21,645 nt of DNA from a virus. Position numbers and translations under genes: made by a program. The notes below the pieces were generated by a model. That model ran no database searches. It saw nothing but the letters and a program-made list of their open reading frames with translations, and had not been told where the DNA came from. This document shows positions 15,012 to 21,645 of this stretch, piece by piece (position 1 is the stretch's first letter; the number at the start of each line of letters is the position of its first letter). The stretch lies in IMG/VR virus record IMGVR_UViG_3300037156_000435, positions 1 to 21,645 of that record; one strand, written 5' to 3'.

Positions 15012-16402
15012 CCTGGCGGGACGACTTCCAGGAAGGATCGTTTCGCGGGGCCGCGTTCCTGATCTCCGAGTCGCGCGCCACGTTCGGGCGGCGCAACCAG
15101 GTCCATGAGTATCCGCAGCAGGACAAGCCCTGGGCCGAGGACCTGGGCAAGTCGGCCGACCGCTGGACGATCGAATGCTTCGTCGTCGGCGAGGACTATT
15201 TCAGCGACCGCGACGCGCTGATCGCGGCGCTGAAGGCGGCGGGTTCGGGCACGCTGGTGCATCCCTATCTGGGAACCATCGATGCGAGCCTGGAGACGCC
15301 GGCCGAGGTCACGGAGTCAACCGACCACGGCGGCATGGCGAGCTTTTCGCTGTCGTTCGTGGAGAGTGGCGCCGACACCGCGCCGGCCGGATCGCCCGAC
15401 ACACAAGGCGCCGCCGACGCCGCCGCCGATGACGTCCAGACCACCGCCGACACCAGCGCCGCCGGCGACCTCGATGTCGCGGGTCAGCCCGGCTTCGTGA
15501 TCCAGGGCGCGCAGGACGTGCTGAGCGCAGCTGGCGACGCCATCGGCCAGGCGCTGGCCGTGATCCAGGCGCCGGCCGACGCCCTCTTCGCCATCCAGCA
15601 ACAGGTCGCGGGGCTGGCCTCGAACGGCTTGGCCTTGCTGCAGGCGCCGGCCGACCTGGTCGGCGTGCTGTTCGGAGCCATCGGCGCGATCGGCGACCTG
15701 GCGCCCGTCGCCGACGACGCGCTGTCGGCGCTATGCGGTTCCGATGTCTTCGCCGCCGCGCCGGCGCCGGTCGCGGTGCTGCCCGATGGGGTGGGCCCCA
15801 CCGGAATCGGTGCGGTGATCGGCGCCGACGGGGTGGAGACCCTGCCGCCGATCGGCGGCTTCGGGCTGGGCACGCTGCCGCCGGTCGACCGCTTCACGCC
15901 GGGCGCCGCAGCCGCGCCGCTGGGCGGCCTGTTCGGCTTTGGCGCGACACTGGCCCCGGTGCGGCTGGGCACGCCCGCCAGGGCCGTCCAGGCGGCCAAC
16001 CAGGCGGCGATCGTGCGCCTCGTGCAGTGCGCCACGGCCGCGGCGGCGGTGAAGGTGGTCGCCGACATGCCGTTCAATTCGTATGAGGATGCCGCCGGCG
16101 TGCGCGACGCCCTGGCCGACCAGCTCGACGCGGTGGCCATGGCGCTGGCCGACAGCGGCGACGACGCCCTGGCGGCCAGCGTCGATGTGCTGCGCACGGC
16201 GATGATCGCCGACGTGACCGCCCGCGGCGGCTCGCTGGCCAGCCTCTACGGCTACACGCCGGCGAAGGCCCGGCCGGCGGTGGTGATCGCCCAGGGCCTC
16301 TATCTCGACGCCACGCGGGCCGAGGACATCCTGGCCCGCAACTATGTCGAACACCCCGGCTTCGTGCCCGGCGGCCAGGTGCTGGAGGTGCTCAGTGCCT
16401 GA
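15008..16402 (+). CDS. N: DNA circularisation / tail protein, Mu N family
   Basis: This 464-residue protein has the N-terminal DNA-circulation domain in residues ~1-120 (WRDDFQEGSFRGAAFLI, HEYPQQDKPWAEDLG, IECFVVGEDY, DALIAALKAAGSGTLVHPYLG). An Ala/Gly/Pro-rich middle follows (~125-320). The C-terminal domain ends in the conserved ARPAVVIAQGLYLDATRAEDI and HPGFVPGGQVLEVL. In Mu, N is a tail/baseplate protein that enters the cell and protects and circularises the infecting DNA ends. The middle part is far richer in Ala than usual. It overlaps P by 8 bases. Confidence 0.92.
   Translation: MTWRDDFQEGSFRGAAFLISESRATFGRRNQVHEYPQQDKPWAEDLGKSADRWTIECFVVGEDYFSDRDALIAALKAAGSGTLVHPYLGTIDASLETPAEVTESTDHGGMASFSLSFVESGADTAPAGSPDTQGAADAAADDVQTTADTSAAGDLDVAGQPGFVIQGAQDVLSAAGDAIGQALAVIQAPADALFAIQQQVAGLASNGLALLQAPADLVGVLFGAIGAIGDLAPVADDALSALCGSDVFAAAPAPVAVLPDGVGPTGIGAVIGADGVETLPPIGGFGLGTLPPVDRFTPGAAAAPLGGLFGFGATLAPVRLGTPARAVQAANQAAIVRLVQCATAAAAVKVVADMPFNSYEDAAGVRDALADQLDAVAMALADSGDDALAASVDVLRTAMIADVTARGGSLASLYGYTPAKARPAVVIAQGLYLDATRAEDILARNYVEHPGFVPGGQVLEVLSA
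16384..16389 (+). promoter_or_regulatory. Ribosome binding site choosing the P start
   Basis: GGAGGT lies 5 bases before the GTG at 16395, within the end of N. It supports 16395 rather than the ATG at 16344, which would add 17 residues with no family resemblance. Confidence 0.8.
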
Positions 16403-17552
16403 CCAGCCCAGCGACTTCGTCCTGCAGGTGAACGGCCAGCGCTATGACGGCTGGACGTCAATCGAGGTGACGACCAGCCTGGACGCCATGTGCGGCGCAC
16501 TGGAGGCCGAGACCACCGACAGGTTTCCCGGCCATCCCGAACAATGGCCGATCCAGACCGGCAACGCCTACAAGATCCTCATCGACGGCGAGCTGCGGCA
16601 GACCGGCTGGATCGACGTGACCGAGCCGGATGAGGACGAGACCAAACACACAATCAAGATCGAGGGGCGGGGCCGCACCTGCGACCTGGTCGACTGCTCG
16701 GCTCTGAACAAGCCGGGCCACTGGACCAACGCCTCGCTGGTGCAGATCATCACCGACCTGTGCAAGCCGTTCGGGATTTCGGTGACCGCCGTCGGCGACA
16801 TGGGCGACAAGTTCGCCAAGTTCGCGCTGCAGCAGGGCGAGGCGGTCAAGGATGCGATCGACCGCCTGGTGCAGCAGCGCGGCGTCTTGCCGTTCGAGAC
16901 GCCGACCGGCGACCTGCAGCTGGTCAACCCCAGCGCCGATCGCGCGGCCGGCCAGCTGATCGTCGGCCCCGGCGGCAACTGCAAGGGCAGCGCCAAGCAC
17001 GACGCCAAGGAGCGGTTCTCGACCTATGTGGTCAAGGGCTCGCGCAAAGGCTCCAACCATGAGCACGGCAAGACGGTCGCCCAAGTGACCGGCGAGGCCA
17101 GCGACCCGCAGGTGACCCGCTATCGGCCGCTGATGATCATGGCCGAGGACCAGGCGACGGGCACGTCGGCCGCCACGCGCGCAAAGTTCGCCGCCACCGT
17201 CCGCGCCGGCAAGGCGCAGACCGGGAAGCTCCGCAAGGCCGGCGTGCGCGACGACACCGGCGCCCTGTGGAAGCCGAACTGCCTGGTCGCGGTCAACGCG
17301 CCCAACCTGGGCCTGATGGGCGATCTGCTGATCAAGGAAGTGAAGCTGAAGAAGTCCGGCGCCGGCTCCAGCGCCGAGATCGACGTCATCCGGCCGGAGG
17401 CCTACAGCCTGGGCGAGGTCAAGGGCGTGGGCCTCTCGCGCCTGGACAATTCCAAGGCCGGGCGGGGCATGAAGGCGCGCAGCGGGCGGGGCCGCGGCCG
17501 TGGCCGTGGCAAGGGGCCCGGCATCGCCGCCCTGGGCGACCTGCCGTCATGA
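16395..17552 (+). CDS. P: Baseplate hub protein, Mu P family (gp27-like)
   Basis: This 385-residue protein starts at GTG 16395. It shows the hub pattern: VNGQRYDGWTSIEVTTSLDAMCGALEAE (~13-40), a WIDVTEPDEDE strand region (~72-82), the nearly invariant GRGRTCDLVDCSA (~91-103), NASLVQIITDLC (~112-123), and an AVKDAIDRLVQQRGVLPF helix (~149-166). In Mu, P is a trimeric hub that connects tube to spike. The last ~35 residues are an Arg/Gly-rich tail with repeated RG dipeptides. The stop shares ATGA with the spike gene. Confidence 0.93.
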   Translation: MPDQPSDFVLQVNGQRYDGWTSIEVTTSLDAMCGALEAETTDRFPGHPEQWPIQTGNAYKILIDGELRQTGWIDVTEPDEDETKHTIKIEGRGRTCDLVDCSALNKPGHWTNASLVQIITDLCKPFGISVTAVGDMGDKFAKFALQQGEAVKDAIDRLVQQRGVLPFETPTGDLQLVNPSADRAAGQLIVGPGGNCKGSAKHDAKERFSTYVVKGSRKGSNHEHGKTVAQVTGEASDPQVTRYRPLMIMAEDQATGTSAATRAKFAATVRAGKAQTGKLRKAGVRDDTGALWKPNCLVAVNAPNLGLMGDLLIKEVKLKKSGAGSSAEIDVIRPEAYSLGEVKGVGLSRLDNSKAGRGMKARSGRGRGRGRGKGPGIAALGDLPS

Positions 17553-18088
17553 TCGCCGCCCTGCACCAGGCCGTGAAGGACACCAAGCGCCGCGTCGGCA
17601 TGATGGTCGGCCGCGCGGTGCTGAGCGCGATCGACGACAGCCAGCAATTCCAGTCCCTGCAGGTCGACCTGCTGGACAGCGAGACCGCCGACGACGTGGA
17701 ACACTTCCAGCCCTATGGCTTCAGCTCGAACCCGTTCCCAGGCGCCGAGGCCCTGCACCTGGCCGTCGGCGGCCTGCGCTCGCACGGGGTGATCATCTGC
17801 GCCGGCGATCGCCGCTATCGCCTGACCGGCGGCGCGCCGGGCGAAGTGGTGATGTATGACGACCAGGGCCAGAAGGTGCACCTGCAGCGCGCCGGGATCC
17901 TGATCACCAGCCCGATGAAGGTCACCGTCCACTCCGACGTCGAGGTCGATGTGACCGCGCCCAAGGTGGTGGTCACATCGGACGACGTGGAGCTGGGCGC
18001 GGCGGGCGGCAAGAAGGTCGTGCTCGATGGCGACAACGTCGTCCTGGGCAAGTGCGTGGCGTCGTCGACCAAGGTCAAAGCCACATGA
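17549..18088 (+). CDS. Baseplate spike protein, Mu gp45 family
   Basis: This 179-residue protein starts at the ATG in the ATGA overlap with P; longer upstream readings of this frame run inside P and are ignored. The N-terminal OB-like part has the family pattern QSLQVDLLDSE, VEHFQPYGFSSNPFPGAEAL (~51-69), GGLRSHGVIICAGDRRYR (~74-91) and GEVVMYDDQGQ. From ~105 a strand-rich, Val/Asp-alternating region (VEVDVTAPKVVVTSDDVEL) looks like the triple-stranded beta-helix needle. The expected His-X-His metal site near the tip is not visible; a lone Cys169 lies near the end. It pierces the outer membrane. Confidence 0.9.
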   Translation: MIAALHQAVKDTKRRVGMMVGRAVLSAIDDSQQFQSLQVDLLDSETADDVEHFQPYGFSSNPFPGAEALHLAVGGLRSHGVIICAGDRRYRLTGGAPGEVVMYDDQGQKVHLQRAGILITSPMKVTVHSDVEVDVTAPKVVVTSDDVELGAAGGKKVVLDGDNVVLGKCVASSTKVKAT

Positions 18089-18546
18089 CCGACATCCGCA
18101 TCTTCAACAGCAATGGCGGCGAGATCGTCGCCGAACTGGCCTTCGACATCGGCCTGATCGGGGCGGACCTGGCCACCGACGAAGGCATGGAGACGGCGGT
18201 CATCATGTCCTGGTTCAGCGACGCCGCGGCCGGCCCAGACGACGTGCTGCCGCAGCCGGGCGGCGACCGGCGCGGGTGGTGGGCCGACGCCTATGCCGAT
18301 GTGCCCGGCGACGTGACCGGCTCGAAGCTGTGGCTGCTGTCGCGCGAGAAACAGACCCAGGCGGTGCGCAAGCGGGCCGAGGGCTATGGCTCCGTCGCGC
18401 TGGCGTGGATGATCGCCGACAAAGTGGCCACCGCCATCGATGTCGTCGCCAGCTTTCCCCAGGAAGGCATCCTGGGCCTCGCCGCGACGATCACCCTGCC
18501 GTCCGGCCTGCAACGCAAATACGCCTACCAGGTGATCCCCAAATGA
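18085..18546 (+). CDS. Baseplate wedge protein, Mu gp46 family (gp25-like)
   Basis: This 153-residue protein starts at the ATG of an ATGA overlap with gp45. The family motifs are GDRRGWWADAYAD (~54-66), GSKLWLLSREKQT (~74-86), then a helix with SVALAWMIAD (~99-108) and a C-terminal LPSGLQRKYAYQ strand. In Mu, gp46 is the counterpart of T4 gp25, a wedge component that nucleates sheath assembly. The short start is preferred over the GTG-type extension at 18052, which overlaps gp45 and adds unrelated residues. Confidence 0.9.
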   Translation: MTDIRIFNSNGGEIVAELAFDIGLIGADLATDEGMETAVIMSWFSDAAAGPDDVLPQPGGDRRGWWADAYADVPGDVTGSKLWLLSREKQTQAVRKRAEGYGSVALAWMIADKVATAIDVVASFPQEGILGLAATITLPSGLQRKYAYQVIPK

Positions 18547-19574
18547 GCGACTTCGCGCGCCCGACACGCTCCGACCTGGTCGCCCGCGCCAAGGGCGATC
18601 TGAACGGCCGGCTGCCGGGCGCGGACTCGCGCCTGCGCCGATCGGTGGTGGGCGCGGTGGCGACCATGCACGCGGGCGGCCTGGACTCCACCTATGGCTA
18701 TCTGGACGGGGTGGCCGACCAGCTGTTCGCCGACAGTTGCACCCTGGCCAACCTGGTCCGCAAGGCGTCGCTGGTGGGCATCACGCCCAAGGCGGCGACG
18801 CCCTCGGCCGGCTCCATCGCCGGCGCCGATGTTCCCAATGGGACGATCTTCAACCGCGGCGACGGGGTCCAGTACGTCACCACCAGCGACCAGGTGATCG
18901 GTGGCGGGGTGGTTCTGGTGCAATGCTCGCTGCCCGGCGCGGCCGGCGACTGCGACGCCGGCGTGCAGCTGACCCTGGCGTCGCCGATCAGCGGCGTCGG
19001 CTCGGTGTTCACCGTCGGAGGCGACGGCCTGAGCGGCGGCTTCGACGCCGAAAAGCAGTCCGAGCTGCTGGCCCGCTATTACCAGCGCGTGCGGACACCA
19101 CCGAAGGGCGGCGGACCGGGCGACTACATCGGCTGGGCGCTGAAGCAGCCCGGCGTCACGCGGGCCTGGGAGCTGCCGCTGTGGATGGGGCTGGGGACTG
19201 TCGGGCTGACCTTTGTCTATGACGACCGCAGCGACATCATCCCGACCGGCGACGATGTGGCCGCCATGCAGGCCTTTATCGACGGCATCGCGCCGATGAT
19301 CGGGACCAACTATGTGTTCGCGCCCACGCCCTATCCGGTCGACTTCACCATTACCCCGACGCCCGCGACGGCCACCGTCGAGGCGGCGATCGAGGCCGAG
19401 CTGGAAGACTTCTTCTTCCGCATCGCCACGCCCGGCGGCACGATGCTTCGGACCCAATACTGCCAGGCGATCGGCGCGGCGGCCGGGATCGTCGACTACC
19501 TGGTCCCCACGCCCGGCGGCAACATCGTCGCGCCGGCCGGCTATCTGCCGGTCCCCGGCGTGTTCACCTGGTGA
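18543..19574 (+). CDS. Baseplate wedge protein, Mu gp47 family (baseplate J-like)
   Basis: This 343-residue protein starts at the ATG of the ATGA overlap with gp46. It has a start of baseplate J type (ARPTRSDLVARAKGDLNGRLPG), a helical LDGVADQLFADSC stretch (~57-69), a PNGTIFNRGDGVQYV beta strand pair (~98-112), and TPPKGGGPGDYIGWALKQPGVTRAW (~184-208), the signature of the family. A C-terminal alpha/beta domain ends with a VPVPG-like strand. It builds the wedge ring around the hub with gp46 and gp48. Three bases separate it from gp48. Confidence 0.93.
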   Translation: MSDFARPTRSDLVARAKGDLNGRLPGADSRLRRSVVGAVATMHAGGLDSTYGYLDGVADQLFADSCTLANLVRKASLVGITPKAATPSAGSIAGADVPNGTIFNRGDGVQYVTTSDQVIGGGVVLVQCSLPGAAGDCDAGVQLTLASPISGVGSVFTVGGDGLSGGFDAEKQSELLARYYQRVRTPPKGGGPGDYIGWALKQPGVTRAWELPLWMGLGTVGLTFVYDDRSDIIPTGDDVAAMQAFIDGIAPMIGTNYVFAPTPYPVDFTITPTPATATVEAAIEAELEDFFFRIATPGGTMLRTQYCQAIGAAAGIVDYLVPTPGGNIVAPAGYLPVPGVFTW

Positions 19575-19577
19575 CCC

Positions 19578-20156
19578 ATGCGTGACGCACAAGCCTATGG
19601 CGCCATGCTGGTCGACCTCTTGCCGCCGGGCCTGGCCTGGTCGCGCAATCCGGCTTCGCAGCTGGGACAGCTGGCGTTGGGCCTCGGCGATGAATTCGCG
19701 CGCCTCGACGCCCGCGCCCAGCACCTGATCGTCGAGTCGGACCCGCGCTACACCGTCGAGCTGCTGAACGAATGGGAGTTCGAATACGGCCTGCCCGACC
19801 CTTGCGCCGGCGAGAGCCAGACCCTCGCCGGGCGCCAACAGCGGCTGACCGCCAGGGTGATCGAGAACGGCGCCCTGAGCGAGCCGGAGCTGATCGGTTA
19901 CGCCCTGGCGCTCGGCTTCGTGATCACCATCACCAAGTTCGACCCCTACACCTGCGATTCCGACTGCGACGCCACCCTCTATGGCCCGCTCGACCGCTTC
20001 GTCTGGCGGGTCAACGGGCCGGCGGTCACCGTCGTCTCCAGCACCTGCGACAGCTTCTGCGACGAACAGATCGAGACCTTCGGCAACGCGGTCCTGGAAT
20101 GCAACATGCGGCGGTTCAACCCGCCGTTCGCCTTCGTCTATTTCGCCTACGGATAG
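19578..20156 (+). CDS. Baseplate wedge/fibre-connecting protein, Mu gp48 family (DUF2313)
   Basis: This 192-residue protein matches gp48/DUF2313 by YGAMLVDLLPPGLAW (~7-21), ARLDARAQHLIVESDPRYTVELLNEWE (~41-67), and LAGRQQRLTARVIENGALS (~83-101). It contains six Cys (76, 126, 130, 157, 161, 175), four of them in CDSDC and CDSFC pairs, which look like a metal or disulphide site. In Mu the gp48 protein sits at the outer baseplate and connects fibres. A fibre gene follows 9 bases later, as in Mu, where S follows gp48. Confidence 0.9.
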   Translation: MRDAQAYGAMLVDLLPPGLAWSRNPASQLGQLALGLGDEFARLDARAQHLIVESDPRYTVELLNEWEFEYGLPDPCAGESQTLAGRQQRLTARVIENGALSEPELIGYALALGFVITITKFDPYTCDSDCDATLYGPLDRFVWRVNGPAVTVVSSTCDSFCDEQIETFGNAVLECNMRRFNPPFAFVYFAYG

Positions 20157-20165
20157 GGAAAGTCC

Positions 20166-21278
20166 ATGAAACGGATCGACACCGCCAACTTCCTCGCCAA
20201 CCTGTTCGGCGCGGGCAAGCACGGCTTCCAGGACGCCAACGCCGTGATCGGCCAGCAGGCGACCAACCTCAACGCGGCCATGTGGAACACCATCCAGGAG
20301 GAGCTGGCCGGGGTCGTCGAGGGCGTCGGCGTGGCGCTCGACCCCACCGGGGCCGATATCAATCAGGTGCTTCAGGCGCTCGCCCTGGCGGCGCAGGTTC
20401 AATACTGGAACTTCTGCGGCGTCGCCGGCGGAACGGCCAACGCGGTGACCTGCAATCCGACCAATCTCCAGTCCGGGCTGGTGGCCGGCCTGCGGGTCAC
20501 CGGCTTCCTGTCGGCGTCCAACACCGCCGCCGCCACCCTCAAGGTCGGCGCGCTGGCGGCCAAGTCATGGCTGCGCCGAGACGGCACCCCGCTACAGCCC
20601 GGCGAACTCGTGGCCGGGCAGCCGTTCGAGGCCATCTACGACGGCGTGGCCTTTCGGCTGCTGGCCAACAGGAGTGTGTCCCACGTCTCGATCTACGCCA
20701 ATGTCGGCGGCGTGCAGATGGTCAGTCTCGACGGGGCGGCCTTTACGACGGTCGCCGCGGGCAGCTTCGCCGGCTCGCCAAACGGTGTTGTGGAGTACGA
20801 TGTGATCGGCGGCGGCGGCGGCGGCGGCAGTACCACCACCAACGCCTCCATCGGCGGCGGCGGCGGCGGCGGCGGCCGGGCATGGGGCGTCGCTACCGGT
20901 GTGACCGCGGCGCAGACCATCACCGCCGGCGCGGCGGGCGCCACGGCCTCCAACGGCAACGGCGGCGATGGGGGCGCTTCCAGCTTCGGCGCTATCGCCA
21001 GCGCGACGGGCGGCCTCGGCGGCGTGGGCGGCGGCTTCACGACCGGCGGCTCCAGCGGTGTTGGCACCGGCGGCTTTATCAATTCGGGCCTCGGCGACGG
21101 CGGCAACGGCAACTCGGCCGCCTTTATCCCCGGCGGCGACGGCGGCGGCGCCGGCGGCAAGGGCAATGTTATCGTCTCCGGCAGCCCCGGCCGCGCCTAT
21201 GGCGCCGGCGGCGGCGGCGTCCCCAATTCCCTGGTCTCCGGCGCCGGCTTCTCCGGCGCCGTAACGTTGAGGTACTGA
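20166..21278 (+). CDS. Tail fibre/adhesin with glycine-rich C-terminal domain
   Basis: This 370-residue protein has AGGGA within the nine bases before its ATG. Residues ~1-75 are of the usual fibre N-terminal type (LNAAMWNTIQEELAGVVE, then a helical INQVLQALALAAQ). A beta region with a KSWLRRDGTPLQPGEL segment follows (~100-170). From ~208 to 366 the chain is dominated by glycine: runs of seven and eight Gly, then GGLGGVGGGF, GGDGGGAGGKG and AGGGGVP. Such Gly-rich ends resemble the stacked polyglycine-II adhesin folds on some phage fibres that carry receptor specificity. The position after gp48 equals that of Mu S. The fold of the Gly-rich part is inferred from composition. Confidence 0.8.
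   Translation: MKRIDTANFLANLFGAGKHGFQDANAVIGQQATNLNAAMWNTIQEELAGVVEGVGVALDPTGADINQVLQALALAAQVQYWNFCGVAGGTANAVTCNPTNLQSGLVAGLRVTGFLSASNTAAATLKVGALAAKSWLRRDGTPLQPGELVAGQPFEAIYDGVAFRLLANRSVSHVSIYANVGGVQMVSLDGAAFTTVAAGSFAGSPNGVVEYDVIGGGGGGGSTTTNASIGGGGGGGGRAWGVATGVTAAQTITAGAAGATASNGNGGDGGASSFGAIASATGGLGGVGGGFTTGGSSGVGTGGFINSGLGDGGNGNSAAFIPGGDGGGAGGKGNVIVSGSPGRAYGAGGGGVPNSLVSGAGFSGAVTLRY
20808..20828 (+). repeat. (GGC)7 trinucleotide run in the fibre gene
   Basis: Seven tandem GGC units encode seven Gly in frame. Slippage would change the Gly count without breaking the frame. Confidence 0.9.
20853..20876 (+). repeat. (GGC)8 trinucleotide run in the fibre gene
   Basis: Eight tandem GGC units encode eight Gly in frame, 24 bases after the first run. 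It is a second site open to slippage or recombination. Confidence 0.9.
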
Positions 21279-21279
21279 C

Positions 21280-21645
21280 ATGCTGGCCCTGCTCGCACCC
21301 GACCACGATGGCGCCCTGAAGGTCGCCCAGATCGCCGACGAGGCGTTCGACGTGCACCCGAACTTCCAGTGGGTCGATCTGGCCGGCGTGACGCCCTCGC
21401 CCGATCACGGCTGGACGGCGGTGCAGACCGACGGCGTCTGGGCCTTCGCGCCTCCGCAGCCCCCGAGCCTCGTCGAACAGGCGCTGACGGCGCTGGCCGC
21501 CACCGACGGCGTGCCGAGGCGGGCGTTCGAGGATGGCGTGGTCTACCCTGGCGCCTGGAAAACCTACCGCAACGCTCTGCGCGATATCGTCGCCGGCCGC
21601 GAGGCGCCCGACGCACTGCCCGAGCAGCCGCCCTATCCCAGCTGA
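21280..21645 (+). CDS. Tail-fibre assembly/chaperone-like protein
   Basis: This 121-residue protein starts one base after the fibre stop, and its TGA forms the last three bases of the window. A Trp-containing N-terminal half (NFQWVDL, HGWTAVQTDGVWAFAPPQPP) is followed by a helical half with a WKTYRNALRDIVAGREAPDALPEQPPYP ending. That ending (YRxALRDI then P..PPYP) is common in small proteins beside phage fibre genes that are annotated as fibre assembly or tail chaperone proteins. The function here is inferred from the pattern and from the neighbouring fibre. Confidence 0.65.
   Translation: MLALLAPDHDGALKVAQIADEAFDVHPNFQWVDLAGVTPSPDHGWTAVQTDGVWAFAPPQPPSLVEQALTALAATDGVPRRAFEDGVVYPGAWKTYRNALRDIVAGREAPDALPEQPPYPS

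Noticed and set aside
18525-20402. Minus-strand open frame of 625 codons opposite gp47 and gp48
   Set aside because: Antisense shadow of well-recognised baseplate genes.
19772-21319. Plus-strand open frame of 515 codons overlapping gp48 and the fibre gene
   Set aside because: Arg/Gly-rich alternate-frame reading of two recognised genes.
1-21645. tRNA, rRNA, insertion sequences, attachment sites or transposon ends
   Set aside because: None could be recognised by eye; the window is nearly fully covered by phage structural genes.

Overview
The window is a 21.6 kb stretch of a Mu-like (transposable, contractile-tailed) prophage or phage in a very GC-rich genome. Almost all third codon positions are G or C, there is almost no intergenic space, and genes overlap by 1 to 4 bases. 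The composition and the style of the Mu-like proteins suggest an alphaproteobacterial host, for example Caulobacterales. That assignment is an inference from composition; the window holds no host gene that would settle it.

Region 1 (1-4853) is an accessory cassette. It starts inside a fibre-like gene whose N-terminal part is a His-marked repeat that looks like an alanine-cored coiled coil. Next comes a 969-residue multidomain tail fibre/spike protein with a fibre-type N-terminus, a discoidin-like domain, a LamG-like domain and an SGNH-hydrolase-like C-terminus. Convergent to it, on the minus strand, lies a membrane-anchored SGNH/GDSL hydrolase. This block looks somewhat less GC-rich than the rest and sits directly upstream of the Mu F homologue, where Mu itself has its portal gene.

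Region 2 (4924-9995) is the head module: MuF head-morphogenesis protein with an extra C-terminal domain, protease/scaffold I with an internal Z-type start, a capsid decoration protein, major capsid protein T, a FluMu/gp35-like protein, gp36 and G.

Region 3 (9992-20156) is the contractile tail in Mu order: gp37, gp38, sheath L, tube M, gp41 with a programmed -1 frameshift, tape measure, N (DNA circularisation), hub P, spike gp45, gp46, gp47 (baseplate J) and gp48. ATGA and TGATG junctions throughout imply translational coupling.

Region 4 (20166-21645) holds a second fibre gene with a glycine-rich adhesin-like C-terminus and a small tail-fibre assembly/chaperone-like gene whose stop codon ends the window.

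No tRNA, rRNA, insertion sequence, CRISPR array, integrase/transposase, terminase, portal or lysis gene is visible. The most interesting points are the double SGNH cassette upstream of F, the nuclease-like tail on MuF, the T_TTT_TTG frameshift, the internal Z start, and the 7/18-residue repeat of the first gene.
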